From Apostichopus japonicus (lineage: Eukaryota; Echinodermata; Holothuroidea; Aspidochirotida; Stichopodidae): 64,000 nt of DNA. The position numbers and the translations under genes are program-made. Location: positions 6,479,001-6,543,000 of the forward strand of contig NC_092577.1 in the NCBI RefSeq assembly GCF_037975245.1, written 5' to 3'. This document shows, in pieces, positions 13,604 through 24,530 of the stretch (its first letter is position 1; every line of letters begins with the position of its first letter). The notes beneath the pieces are model-generated. The model was not told the origin of the DNA and made no database searches. It saw only the letters and a program-made list of their open reading frames with translations.

Positions 13604-13609
13604 AATAAA
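13604..13609 (+). promoter_or_regulatory. Possible AATAAA polyadenylation signal
   Basis: A canonical AATAAA about 1 kb downstream of the accessory gene stop codon, just before the right subterminal repeats. It is a plausible end for the transposon transcript; no other support. Confidence 0.3.
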
Positions 13610-13664
13610 ACATTGACAAAACTACAATATTTTATCTCAGCTTTCATTTCTTAAGATTACATAA

Positions 13665-13898
13665 ATGGTTAAGTGAATAGTAATTTTACTCATGGCTTGA
13701 GTATGTTTATGGTTCGACTAGTAAATTTAAACAAATTTCCTGGTAGTTTTCGGGATGTAACTTTACGAGGCTTATATAGTAACTTTACTACCAACACCAT
13801 GTAAGCATACTCATAGTGGTCGTAAATTTACTCACATTTGCCTAGTAGAATTGGGGATGTAACTTTACTCGCAATTGGAGTAAATTTCGTTTTCTGTG
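13665..13898. repeat. Right subterminal repeats and TIR of the 13.5-kb transposon
   Basis: Contains GTAATTTTACTC, ACTAGTAAATTT, TAACTTTACTACC, GTAAATTTACTCAC, GTAACTTTACTCGC and GAGTAAATTTCG, mirroring the left arm. It ends in GTTTTCTGTG at 13898 followed by TA. Confidence 0.65.
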
Positions 13899-14239
13899 TA
13901 TAGCGAAAAATATGTTACATTCAATAAAAAAATAATTTCGTCGAAGACAAGATTTTGAAAAACAACTTTTCTTGCATGTTACTTTCTTCGACAAGTCACA
14001 AATCTCCATCGCTTCCACGTCACTCCAATGCATGCCGTGGAGGACCACAAAAATAGATTGAAATATGGATTGGAAAATTACCTTATCTGAATTTGCAGAA
14101 CAATGCAATGTACAGCTGTTCAAATGAGGGCCTGTCGTGTGGTCGGTCACGCCAACAATGACGCATAATATTGTATCTTAAATGAAAAAAGAAGGATATT
14201 AATATATTATAAAGATAAAAAAAAACTGTAAGCAAACTG

Positions 14240-14600
14240 CTTATCCACTAAAGAGCCTGTGTAAGAGAATGTGTAAAAGTAAGATGGCCTGACGTTTTTC
14301 GATCTGAGCAGGATCTACTTCAGTGGCTAAATGACAAGTAACAGTAACAGAAGGGACAAAAACACGCACAGAATACACACAGGTTAATGAGCATGGTGCA
14401 CAAAGAGATAGATGTAAGGGGATTAGTAGACAAGGGATGGAGAGAAGAAAGTAACCAACAGGGGAAGGGGAGAGGTAAACGACTAACAGTAGAGGGAAAG
14501 AGGGGATTTAAGGTAAGGGTTGGGAATAATCTAGAGGACAAAGACAGATAGGTGTGGGGAAAAAAGGGTGAAAGGGGCTATGAAAAGAGGAGAGATAGGG
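14240..14600 (-). mobile_element. Penelope-like element 3' fragment
   Basis: On the minus strand the sequence is pyrimidine-rich (CCCTCTACTGTTAG, CCCCTGTTGGTTACTTTCTT, CTCTCCATCCCTTGTC). It then reads GTAGATCCTGCTCAGATCG and CTCTTTAGTGGATAAGCAG. The pyrimidine-rich part closely matches the segment downstream of the GIY-YIG domain at 57272-57560 (CCCTCTACTGTTTATC, CCCCTGTTGATTTCTTTC). Both therefore appear to be 3' ends of the same Penelope-type family. No endonuclease domain remains here. Confidence 0.55.
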
Positions 14601-14929
14601 GGTTATTTAAACAAGCTGGCAACGCTTCCACTACTAAAGTAGGACTATGTATAGCATGACGCAGTGACCACCACAGCCGTTCGCTTTAACACACAAAATG
14701 GAGCCTCCAGCGGGTAAAAGCAATCATATACCTTCTGTCTATCAGACGGCTTAGCAATAGGCGGCTCAGGCAGGACCCCTAACATAACCCCAAATGTCAA
14801 GGGGTCTCAAAGGTTTGGACCCGAAATGCTAAGTCCACGGATCGCAACTGTCTGTCGTGTATCTGAATGAATACTGAATATTCTTATTTAGGGTATATTT
14901 CATTATGAACTGTTTTTCCTCTTTCTAGC

Positions 14930-15380
14930 TGACAAGCTGCCCATCTCAATACCAGATCTCTCATGGGACCTGTTCTGTTTTTTGTGCATAGTAAGCCCCT
15001 GAAACCCTGTCTTCATGGCAGTTACAGCAGCCTCAACCAAGGCTTTGTTTTACATGAGGTATATATAAATACGTCTACGCAGATTGTGTTCGTGTGTGTG
15101 TGTGTATTTATGTGTGTGCATACCAATTGACTGTAATTCAACGTAAACATTGAGTAAAATCACAATGTTTGAAGTTTGACAAATCAACCACCCAGCTCAA
15201 TAACAGATCTGGCATGGTACCTGTTCTGTTTTTCTTCGTTTTTCCTTGTTTTTCCATGTTTTTTCAACTTTCTTTGTTGTGCTCTGTATAAGCTCGGTGC
15301 AGTACGGTATAGCCCTGAAACCCCCAGCTACGACACGGCTGTCTTTATGGCAGTCATAGCAGACACGACCCATTTTTAAG
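14930..15380. repeat. Diverged tandem duplication, unit about 200-250 bp
   Basis: Shared blocks in the same order are CTCAATACCAGATCTCTCATG / CTCAATAACAGATCTGGCATG, GGACCTGTTCTGTTTTT / GTACCTGTTCTGTTTTT, CCCTGAAACCC in both, and TGTCTTCATGGCAGTTACAGCAG / TGTCTTTATGGCAGTCATAGCAG. The second copy has about 60 bp extra. No long open frame is shared. Confidence 0.65.
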
Positions 15381-15744
15381 TGATAATGTTTTGAACTGAA
15401 AGATTGTGTTTTGAAGCTTTTAATTTTATATTTATTATATTTATGTTATATTTATGATATCATAAAGGTCCTACCGGTGAACGTGTCTATTTTTGAATCA
15501 CTGGAATTCTAGATACGATTCAAGCCTATATAGTTTAATTTCTATCCGCATTGATTCATTTCAATATTTGGTGAACTTCAGTTAAACATTTAATCCAAGA
15601 ATACGTTTCTCTAAATATGAAGTGCTCAATAATATAACAATTGAGTCTTTCAGGTACACTATCTTGTTTATTTGTTATGATCATTATTGCTTGCTCGGAC
15701 AATCACCAAAGCACATGTTTGTAGTAGTAGCTTATGCACTGGCA

Positions 15745-15801
15745 TGACGTCACTTGTTGACTATTACGTCACTTGATGACATTGACGTCACTTGATGACC
15801 A
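15745..15801. repeat. Triple 19-bp repeat containing CRE-like TGACGTCA
   Basis: Three head-to-tail 19-bp units start at 15745, 15764 and 15783. The core is TGACGTCACTTGATGAC; the middle unit begins TTACGTCA. Units one and three hold the full palindromic ATF/CREB site and unit two a near-site. No neighbouring gene is evident, so regulatory function is speculative. Confidence 0.55.
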
Positions 15802-16800
15802 TAAGGTAGTAACGTTATGAAAGATAACATACATTTAGCAAACTTAATCCAGAGCATATATCATCATTTAAATGTAGTGGAATGGAAATGGTAGTGTGAT
15901 ACTATAAGATGCCTCATATAAATCTATTTTAAATAGGGGAGTGGGGTGGGGCAGTTAACGATGGTTTACTGCTGGAAAGTATTAACGACATTAACACTAC
16001 TTTATTGAAACTGTCACTATCATGGTGATCCGCATGACAATTGACCTATCTCATAGTTGGACACAAGGGTGACGGTGTAGAATGAAAAATACGAAGTGTT
16101 GATTTAAATATTTCATATAACTAGGAGAGGAAACTGACACTTGTGTTTTTCTTTTACCAATGTACTAAATCATCAATGATCGTACCATGAAGTTGATCTT
16201 ACTGGGAGCTGATCTTAAATGCAGTCATTTTTCAAACATTTACCATATTATCATTTAACATTGTGTTTCTATCATCTCAATTCATATATTGTTACAGGTA
16301 GCAGTAGATATTATATTCTTGGACTATGTTACGGTGCTCAGCCATTTTCATATGTCGGGAAGACATCTTGTGAAGATGGGGAGAGTGTAACAGGGTTTAT
16401 TTATCACCCCTTTAAAAATTAACTATAAAGTAACATATTTCTTATTAGAGAGCTCGCGACAATAATAAATTTGTTGCTGTCATCGATACGTTATCGCTCT
16501 CTCCTACTTTACAGGAGTACAGGATCCTGGCCACCCTGTTACATTCCCAACTATTCAAAGTAAACTATCACCCGTGGAACATAACCTCTGCAACTTAAGA
16601 AAGGCGGGAAAAGAAATAGTGAATTAAAACCCAATGAACTACAAACTAAAAATAGTTATGTTCTATACCGGCAAACACTTTACCCACGTCCTCTTCCATG
16701 CTAGGTGAATATCACGTCTTAAACTACGATGTAAGAAACGGCTGCTTCAAACATCTCACTAATTCTTTCGGCGACTTCAATCCCTATTCATTTAGCACAA

Positions 16801-17050
16801 GGTAGCATACGCCCATTAAAGCCCCATTGAGTGAAGAGGTTTACAAGTGACGTAAACTTTCGGATCGGATAGCAAAACAATCTACATAGTTATGATACTA
16901 AAATTGATGGTGCCATGAAAGGCCAACTTGTCAGCTATCTGGTGATGGGTTGCGTTTAACTAGTGAGAACTTTTATCTAGACTTAGAGACCACATTAATT
17001 TTGTGATTTAGTGTGTAAGTCAATGGGGCTTTTAATGGGCGTATGCTACC
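16801..17050. mobile_element. 250-bp MITE with about 30-bp inverted termini
   Basis: The left end GGTAGCATACGCCCATTAAA... (16801-16830) and the right end ...TTTAATGGGCGTATGCTACC (17020-17050) are reverse complements apart from one extra A in the right arm. There is no coding potential between them and no clear target duplication. Confidence 0.75.
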
Positions 17051-20000
17051 TGAAGGAGAACAATCGGGCGGATGGATATAGACTCTAATAGGAGTATGCC
17101 ACCACAATAGCATTTCCTGCGTATAAACTCGCATAGAGAGTATACGATGTGTCTACGCGGCGTCTACGTGGCAATTTTCATGTCAACGACTTTATACACG
17201 GTTGCACTATATGTGCTCGTACACAGGTCCAGTTATACGTGAGCGGTACTTGTAGTTGCATTTAAACAACACCCTTTGTGTTTATTGAGAACTATATATG
17301 CAAGAATGATTGTAGACAATGATATGGGCTTTTAGCCAATCAAATCACAAGAAATTTATAAACCACCATTGACTACTTTTAGCATGAAAAAGTCTGTAAT
17401 GGAATTGTTGTTAACAAAGTACTTGCGTTGATTGTTATGATTGATTTGTTTTCAAACAAATTCAGTCATCTGTGCAAGTACTGGAATTTTGGTTCTTTCA
17501 AGAAAAAGTTGTGGTTGTTGAAAAGAAAGAAAGATATTTATTCAAAAAATTGCTATGTTTGTCATAGGCCTAGCTGTGAATGTGTGTACTTGAGGTTTGA
17601 AGCTTTTGCGTCCCTTACTAAAAGTAAGACTACTCACTAAGGCCAATATAACTGGCCTGCGTAGCCTAACGTTACGGTACTTACCTACAAAGCTAATTTG
17701 ATAACTTGTGGTATAAATTACGTACGGCTCTCGCGCGAGGTGCTCCATTTTAAAGCACCAAAGTGTTTGAAAATTGCAGGACGTACGTAACTATAACATA
17801 TTTAATAGTCCATGGGCACATATACAGTAACTTAAGTGCACACGATGCGTGCAAAGTACCACGACCAGCAACTCCAGTAGTATATTTTGGTGCTTTCATT
17901 GTACACCAAACAATCCTTCGGACAACCAAATATGACGGCGAGGTTGTCGGAAGGACAACCTTAACATTTTCTTCAAAATGAGCCCTGGCTATGAGAGAAC
18001 CTACAGCTCCGCACAAGTTGAGCAACGAAAACAGTTTTCGGTTCAACAAGGACATGTTACATCACGCCATGACGTTAAAGTTATTGCAAGGCTATTGATA
18101 CCATGTACAAGTTATACATGCAGAGGTCATTTGAGGTCACTGGAACCTTTGCAGTAACCATACACTTCCTCCTTTAAAGTGTTGATATGTATTGATTTTA
18201 TCTTCGCCAATTATTGGTCACTTACTCTCCACCAAATGTTGAAGCATTACTTGAAGCCACTGCTGAAGTCTTCAGCTTTATATTTGAGGAATTTACTTGA
18301 AATAGTGATATTCAGTTTAATTAAAGTGCATGTATCCTCGAAATTTCAAAACAGAAAAGCCAATCAGGGGACTGTACAACACATTATTGTACACTACTCT
18401 AAGCATATCCCACAGTCTATATTGTAGATGGCAAGTCTCTGATTTCTAGTTGATTTTCTCCGTGGTGTTTGTGAGTCTTACATGTCTTAATTTATTTCAT
18501 CTGTTTAAGTCAATGTAAGTAAAGCTAACATGTGTGTTCATGACATTGCATTATAACTACCGATAGAGCAAGACTTATTTGCAAAAAACTGTAAGAGCTC
18601 AGACTCTTGATCAGAAATGGATGCTTTGGCACAACAGATAATCTCTATGCAGATCATGTGTATTCCGAATGGCCATGACTACTGATTACCTTCCACAGTA
18701 TAATTGTTCCTCATCACATGTGATTCCTATATTGCTTTCACCTTCTGATACAATATCCAAATCATTGATTGTTACAACAACAAAAAACTAAACCTCACTA
18801 GTTTTGGTATTTACATACAATGATACTTACCTGTCTTCATGTTGATGAGATGCAAAATACAACTGAAAACAGTGAACAAGTGTAATCCCTAACCAAGGAA
18901 GTTTTCGGTAGAATTACGGTTATTTACTTTGTGAATTTAGGAGGGAGAGGTGATGGGTGTAACCAGAGGAGGGTCAATGGGAGTGAAATTCTAACATTTT
19001 GCCAGTTAATAGGTCAGCTAGGTAAATGGAAAGGTGCAATAGTAGCATCGAGACAGGTAAGAGAGGAGCGCAGTACATTCCAAACTATCAGGAAGCCTGA
19101 AATATGACTACAACTAGAGGTCAATCAAGCTGCTTTCCTGTTTCCTAAACCATAAAAGTGAATTGAATTGTGAAATTACATATCTGTTGGACACAAAGAG
19201 TGTACCATGGCCTTCATTTTGTGTCAGTCCTTGTTAAATTTGTAGTCATAGATCATTGAGATACATGGAGAAAACTTCAGTAAATGTTTTTTTTTACTGT
19301 ATCAAATTTACACCAATTTCACAAATCTTTTCTTGCAGATGAAATGAAGTACTTGGCATTTTCTCTTGTCACTCAGTTGTTTTGTGGAAGTTCAACATCG
19401 AAAGGTGCATAACACTGCATGCACTATTGCAACCTCATTGCAACCATTCATAGATGTAAATCACCTAAGTTTTAATTTTTTAGCTGAATCTACATGGAAT
19501 TGCATTAGCTGATAGCCACTGATTATTGGTAAAGTGGGACAAGTTTGGATATGTTAGGAAATTGAACAGTTAATTTACTGGTGATGTCAGCCAGAGGTGA
19601 CATGACTTTGCAAAGTAAAAACAAACTTGTTTAAAATGAAGAGAAATCGCTTTGACAGAGGTCTTACAGTGCTCCTTCCTTCATGTACCGTAAATTGACC
19701 AGAACAAAAACAATCTTGAACCGATACAATACCCTTTGATTTTTGAAGTGGTTTAAGTAAAAAAGTTTCACATCAATCCATCTCTCTGTTCACAATTGAA
19801 AAAAAAAACTGCTTGTACAACTTCAATAAAAACTTGGACAGAGATGACACCTGATAAAGAGACATATAGAGGTGTTCAGGAATTGTATGTGCAACGTCAT
19901 TTAGGGTTTGGTTTAGTTAATTCTTTGCTTTTTTGTCCACGGACATACATGTTATGTATGCAAACGTTATCATGATTATTGTCAAGTATTGAGATAGTCA

Positions 20001-20929
20001 TTCGGGGTCGGAGTTTCAGAAATTTTATGTTAAAGGACACTTCGGTATATTCTTTAACTGTTAGTTAAAATTTGTTCAAATTAATCTTTCTTGTGATAAT
20101 TATAAGCCACAAGTACCACTTTGTATTTGAGTTGAATAGTTTGCACAAGAATGCGACGTCAAAGGAGGAGCTAATGAATAAACCATTAATGGTATATGTT
20201 GGTAACCTCATTATTGTTTTGCAGAGCCTTGCTGAGATTTAATAGTTAATGGTTAAAGATGTTCGGTTTGCCAGGGCGAAGTTGTCAAATATATTGGGAA
20301 TAAAATTCAGAATATAAATGAATTACCATGATTAAATAATTAAACTAAAATAATAAATTTGGTAGCAGTTCAAACAACAATGTGAACATAGATCTTTTGA
20401 GACCTTTCTATCAAGTTCAAAGAAGCTACTGCTACAGTACTAGCTTTTGTCGTAACATAAAGGTTATTGCAAGAGAGGCTTTGATCAAGTTTTTTAGGAG
20501 ACAGGTGAAGGGTCCATTTGCCCAAGTACAATCATAGCACCTGACCTATAACTCAGTCAACTTATGTTCAATTCTTGTTCCGTAGTCAAAATTGTTCAAG
20601 TGATTTTTTTCCTTGTGCAAAAGTGCTGAACAAGGTCTTGGTAATCCCTGTTATACTTCACAGTTGACGTCAAGCAATCAGGGCTTCGGCATGTGACGAT
20701 GGTAGTTTGAAAAAATGTGAAAATGTCCTCAAAATTTTGACTTCAGTATTGCATTTCTTACAGAAATTCATCGTATTCAGAGTTGAGGAATTAATTTAAT
20801 TATTTTGCGAATGTTAATTTACTCATAATTCAAAAGTAAGGAGACACAAATACACTTTTAGTAACATTAATGATGTTGTTATATAATATATGTTTTGCGT
20901 TTTCATAATTTGAATGCATTGCTATCGAG
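17051..20929. other. Non-coding, no gene recognised
   Basis: AT-rich DNA without recognisable protein domains, RNA genes or strong repeats. Several open frames of 60-100 codons (for example near 17763 and 18179) are featureless. Exons of a gene extending outside the window cannot be excluded. Confidence 0.45.
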
Positions 20930-21169
20930 GATAAGGTGGTATACCCAATAGTATTAACAGGAAAGTGGTAATTAAACCAGGAAAGAGGTTGAATACGTTT
21001 GATATAAACCAGGATAGTAGTCACATCAACAAGGAAATGTTGGTTAATTTAACCAGGAATGAGGTGAAATACCCATTGATATAACCAGAATAGTAGTAAA
21101 ATCTAACCAGTAAATTTAACCAGGATATCCTGGTGAAAATTTAACCAGTGTCAGGTTGTTTTTAAAGTG
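20930..21169. mobile_element. Solo right end of a third CACTA-like family
   Basis: The segment holds several AACCAGGA / TCCTGGT words. It ends with AGGTTGTTTTTAAAGTG (to 21169), then TA. The reverse complement, CACTTTAAAAACAACCTG, pairs with the left-type end CACTCTAAACACAACCTG at 48221, which is followed by the same CCTGGT words. No matching left end or transposase was found to its left, so it may be a truncated or solo terminus. Confidence 0.5.
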
Positions 21170-21184
21170 TACATCTGCGGGCGA

Positions 21185-22245
21185 AAGAGGGAAGGATGCT
21201 GGGCACGAACTCCATATATTTATTTGAGCTCTCTATTTCCCTCTAAAGTTGCATATTATTGACAAGGTAAAACCTATTCACCATGCGTTGTATGTTTTTC
21301 TCAAAAAAGATAGATTTCAGTGCCAAACTTCCTCTTCGGTGTAACCAATTTTACGAGAATTTAAAGAAAAATCCATTTATTAGTTACCTATTACACAAAG
21401 GTTGATAAAAAACCGGCAATCAGTCTAATAAGCATGACCCGAGTTGTAACTTTTATCCTCGTCTTTAATATTTATTTTCTGATCACTAGAAATAGTGGTT
21501 ACAGAGTTGGCTTCATATCTACAAAATTCTATCATTCATTTGACAGTGGTCAGTGAAGAAAATCATCGTGTTCTCCAAAAGAAATAATATACTCCTGTTT
21601 TATCCCACGTAACCCCTTAAGTCCCTATATTCTCGTATTGGAAAGACTGTAGTGTAATGACATGACAAAGATTTTTAAACTGCAGCCCACGAGGAGTAGG
21701 GTTCTAATAACAGTTATTTCCTGTGGACATTTTAACAGATTACAACGAACGATACTATATATACTGTTAAACTGATGTACCAATAATACACGTGATTCTG
21801 AAAATAAAACAAATAAACTGAATGACATCTTGTATAAATATTACGTTATATCATACATTGATCTGAACGCATTATAACTACCACATCTGTAGTTTTCCAA
21901 ACATATATCTTGTGGGGTCCCTTTATGTTTCTACTTAATGTTACTGAATTACCGTTCAATTCTTATTAGCTTCGTTTTGCAAACGATATTAGCATTCAGT
22001 AGAGTTAAAGTCATCTAATCCACGCGATTATGCTTCTGTCATGACATGATAAGATATGGATTGTCTCCAACTGGTTTAAAACACGATCAATTGTCCTCAA
22101 ATATTAGTTTCTCACAGATCAGTGAGCTCTATATGATCCCCTAAAGTTGCATATTTTTTTTACAAGATAAAACTTATTAACCGAGCGCTGTATGTTTTTT
22201 TTCATAAAATATAGATTTGCGTGCCAAACTTCCTCTTCGGTGATT
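21185..22245. repeat. Direct duplication of about 120 bp, 0.9 kb apart
   Basis: 21227-21345 and 22121-22241 share CCCTCTAAAGTTGCATATT / CCCCTAAAGTTGCATATT, the AAAC(C)TATT block, TTGTATGTTTTT / CTGTATGTTTTT and the nearly identical GTGCCAAACTTCCTCTTCGG ending. The sequence between them is unremarkable. Confidence 0.65.
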
Positions 22246-23865
22246 TTTAAATGTTAATTATACCAGATGAGCCATATAGAATAAACGGGTAAGGTAGTTA
22301 AAAACACCGTGAATTTGCATGGAAGTAAGATAGCTATTATGGTAATCATATTACTTCATAAATTTGAAGTGCCGATTTTGTCTCTTATGAAAATTGATAA
22401 TTACTTTTTTTTGTAATTAACCAGTGCCCTATTATTGATTTATGTTGTAGTTTACTGGTCTAGCTTCCTCAAAGCATAGTCACATTTCCAACTGTGTCTG
22501 GAAGTTTTCCCGCCCTTTTCATCAGAATCAATCCCCTTCCGCTTCCCTGGTCCTCTTTAAGTACTGACTAGTATGACTTTACATCATTTGTACAAATTAG
22601 TTGCTCTTCATTGCAAATACTGTGGTAACACCCAGTGCTACATCAGGCACATGGTATACAAAGTTTGTGATAAACTTTAAAAGTGCATTTTTTATCAATA
22701 ACACGTGCCCCTTTTAGTTAACGAAAAGTGTTCATTCGTTATTTAATGCGCCTTTCTGCTTAGTAAGTAGTAAAAACGGTGCCGATATCTTTAAAACGAT
22801 TTAATGGGCTATTATCGACGTACAATTGAAGGGTTAACTGCATCATTACAGCATCAGGGGTACAACTGGATGCTTAAAATCTGCAATAATTAGAGCAACA
22901 GGGGTACAACTGGAGGCTTAAAACCTACATCATTACAGCAACCGGGGTACAACTGGAAACTGGAGGCTTACAAAAAGCATCATCACAGCATCAGGGTAAC
23001 AACTGGAGGCTTAACAACTGCATCATTACAGTATCAGGGGTACAACTGGAGGCTTAAAGAGGCTTAACAACTGTATCATGACACCAGGGGTACAATTTGG
23101 AGGCCTAAAGAGGCTTAACAACTGCATCATCAGGCGTACAACTGGAGGCTTAAAGGGGCTTAAAAACTGCATCACTACAGTATCAGGGGTACTAGTGTAG
23201 GCTTAAAGAGGCTTAACTAATGCATTATTACAGCATCAGGGATACAACCGGAGCTTTAATAGGCTGAAAAACTGCATCATTACAGTATTAGGGGTACAGC
23301 TGGATCTCAAAAATATAGATCAAATTGCAGAATTCCATTACCGTCAGTAAGTAACCAATTGTTCAGTTGCATTAAAAGAAAAACGAATTCATGAGATAAA
23401 CACTACAATTAATATTTAATACCATCTTAACCAATATAAACTTAAAATATATTAAATGAAAAACTGATAACTTCACCTAAGACATCAAACATTACATAGT
23501 CCCGTAATCGTCCGAACCCGCTACCACCCTGCTAGCCGTCTTCGCAAAATGAACAAAAGTGTTGAACACAGGACATACTTTAGACAATGTGTATCATGTC
23601 ACGTTACTCCTGTATGATCTCAGTTTCTTTTTAAGTCCCCATATTCCCGTATTGGAAAGACTTAGTATAGTTATACATGTGGCGAAGAGCGTTTCCATAC
23701 GGCTGTTCTGGCTCACTCAACATAATAGCAAAGACCTGTTCTCCAAAAGAAATAATATACTCCTGTATTATACCACGTTACCCTTTAAGTCCCCATATTC
23801 CAGTATAGGAAAGACTGTAGTGTAATGACATGACGGCTGTTCTGGCTCTCTAAACATGATAACAA
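21560..23865. repeat. Dispersed repeat near the receptor gene
   Basis: A block with TTCTCCAAAAGAAATAATAT, ACTCCTGTTTTATCCCACGT, TTAAGTCCCTATATTC and GGAAAGACTGTAGTGTAATG occurs at 21570-21665 and again at 23740-23830. A partial copy lies at 23630-23670. GGCTGTTCTGGCTC also occurs twice (about 23700 and 23832). These direct repeats suggest local tandem duplication. Confidence 0.6.
22836..23305. repeat. Minisatellite, 42-55-bp unit, about 10 copies
   Basis: The repeated core is CATCATTACAGCATCAGGGG followed by TACAACTGGAGGCTTAA. Unit length varies because GAGGCTTAA is itself duplicated in several units. Copies are diverged, indicating an old array. No coding frame is maintained. Confidence 0.8.
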
Positions 23866-24178
23866 AGACCTGTTGATAATATGCCTCATATTTGAATATT
23901 TGTACATTGTTTTGACTGTAGCAGGAAATTGAAACAGATGTCATCTCCCTCATTAATCTACTTTAATTACAACCGAGACAACTGGTGATGCCAAGTAATG
24001 CGCTCTTTTTCAAGAAAATTGCTCACGAAATAAAACATCTCAAATATGAAAAGTGATATATGCTAGTTTTGTCTGAAGAGGAAGTGGAGTTGATCTGCTA
24101 TATAAAGCAGATAAAACAAGGATAATGTACAAATGCATCAATGCACGTTTGAAAAACAAGATGACTCTAGACCAATTC

Positions 24179-24188
24179 TTTATTTATT
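24179..24188 (-). promoter_or_regulatory. Polyadenylation signals for the receptor gene
   Basis: Two overlapping AATAAA hexamers on the minus strand (TTTATTTATT on plus), about 140 bp beyond the stop of the tail frame and about 310 bp beyond the stop of the main frame. Confidence 0.45.
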
Positions 24189-24324
24189 GTTTTGAAACTC
24201 ACAATTCATGTTCTTTTCCTTTAAATCGTTAACAAGTTAGCCAAAGATCTTTCTATGTCCTGTGCTCTCGGGAGTCCAATTTTAAACTGCATATTACCGT
24301 CATGGGTTGTAAATTTATCTTCAT

Positions 24325-24530
24325 TCAAAGAGTCTTAAGGTTTTCGCCAATCGTTTTCATAGTAACGTCCGATCCTTCCTCCTGGCTTGCGGATGCTTTC
24401 GCTGACATTCCAGAACTTTCTTCTGCGACGATATCGATCCTCTCATAAACATCATCATCATTTGGACATGACCCAGATAGTAAGAGGCTTCGGCTAAGAT
24501 GTATGGCCATCTTTGATGTCTTTTCTGTGG
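24325..24530 (-). pseudogene. Out-of-frame cytoplasmic tail of the LRR-Ig receptor
   Basis: Directly downstream of the receptor frame, and overlapping its last codons, a second minus-strand frame runs about 65 codons to a stop at 24325. It encodes an acidic Ser-rich peptide with DDDVYERIDIVAEESS, a Tyr-x-x-Ile motif of the kind used as a signalling or sorting tail. Its composition suits a cytoplasmic tail better than the abrupt DGHTS end of the main frame. A one-base frame change at about 24515-24530 could join them; a true shorter tail is the alternative. Confidence 0.5.

Larger units (their letters stand above)
424..13898 (+). mobile_element. EnSpm/CACTA-like DNA transposon carrying two genes
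   Basis: The left end reads CACAGAAAACAAAA (424-437). The reverse complement of the right end reads CACAGAAAACGAAA (13885-13898): a 14-bp terminal inverted repeat with one mismatch. Both ends are flanked by TA (422-423 and 13899-13900), consistent with the 2-3 bp target duplications of this superfamily. Both arms are filled with AGTAAATTTAC / GAGTAAAGTTAC words in both orientations, the subterminal repeat pattern typical of CACTA elements. Inside are a TNP2-like transposase (4886-7362) and a second same-strand spliced gene (7790-12616). A composite repeat (849-2974) has inserted in the left arm. About 13.5 kb with that insertion and about 11.3 kb without it. Superfamily assignment rests on termini plus transposase type; the exact family is unknown. 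Confidence 0.8.
14601..16800. other. Non-coding stretch with a diverged duplication
   Basis: No convincing gene. It holds the paired segments at about 14930-15060 and 15177-15380, a TG-rich tract near 15090-15120 and the CRE triplet at 15745-15801, each listed separately. Confidence 0.5.

Noticed and set aside
14320-14541. Minus-strand 73-residue hydrophobic/proline-rich frame
   Set aside because: It lies wholly inside the pyrimidine-rich 3' part of a Penelope fragment that recurs at 57560-57790.
22836-23305. Possible CRISPR-like array
   Set aside because: Units are diverged and contiguous with no constant-repeat/unique-spacer pattern, and the DNA is clearly eukaryotic. It is a minisatellite.
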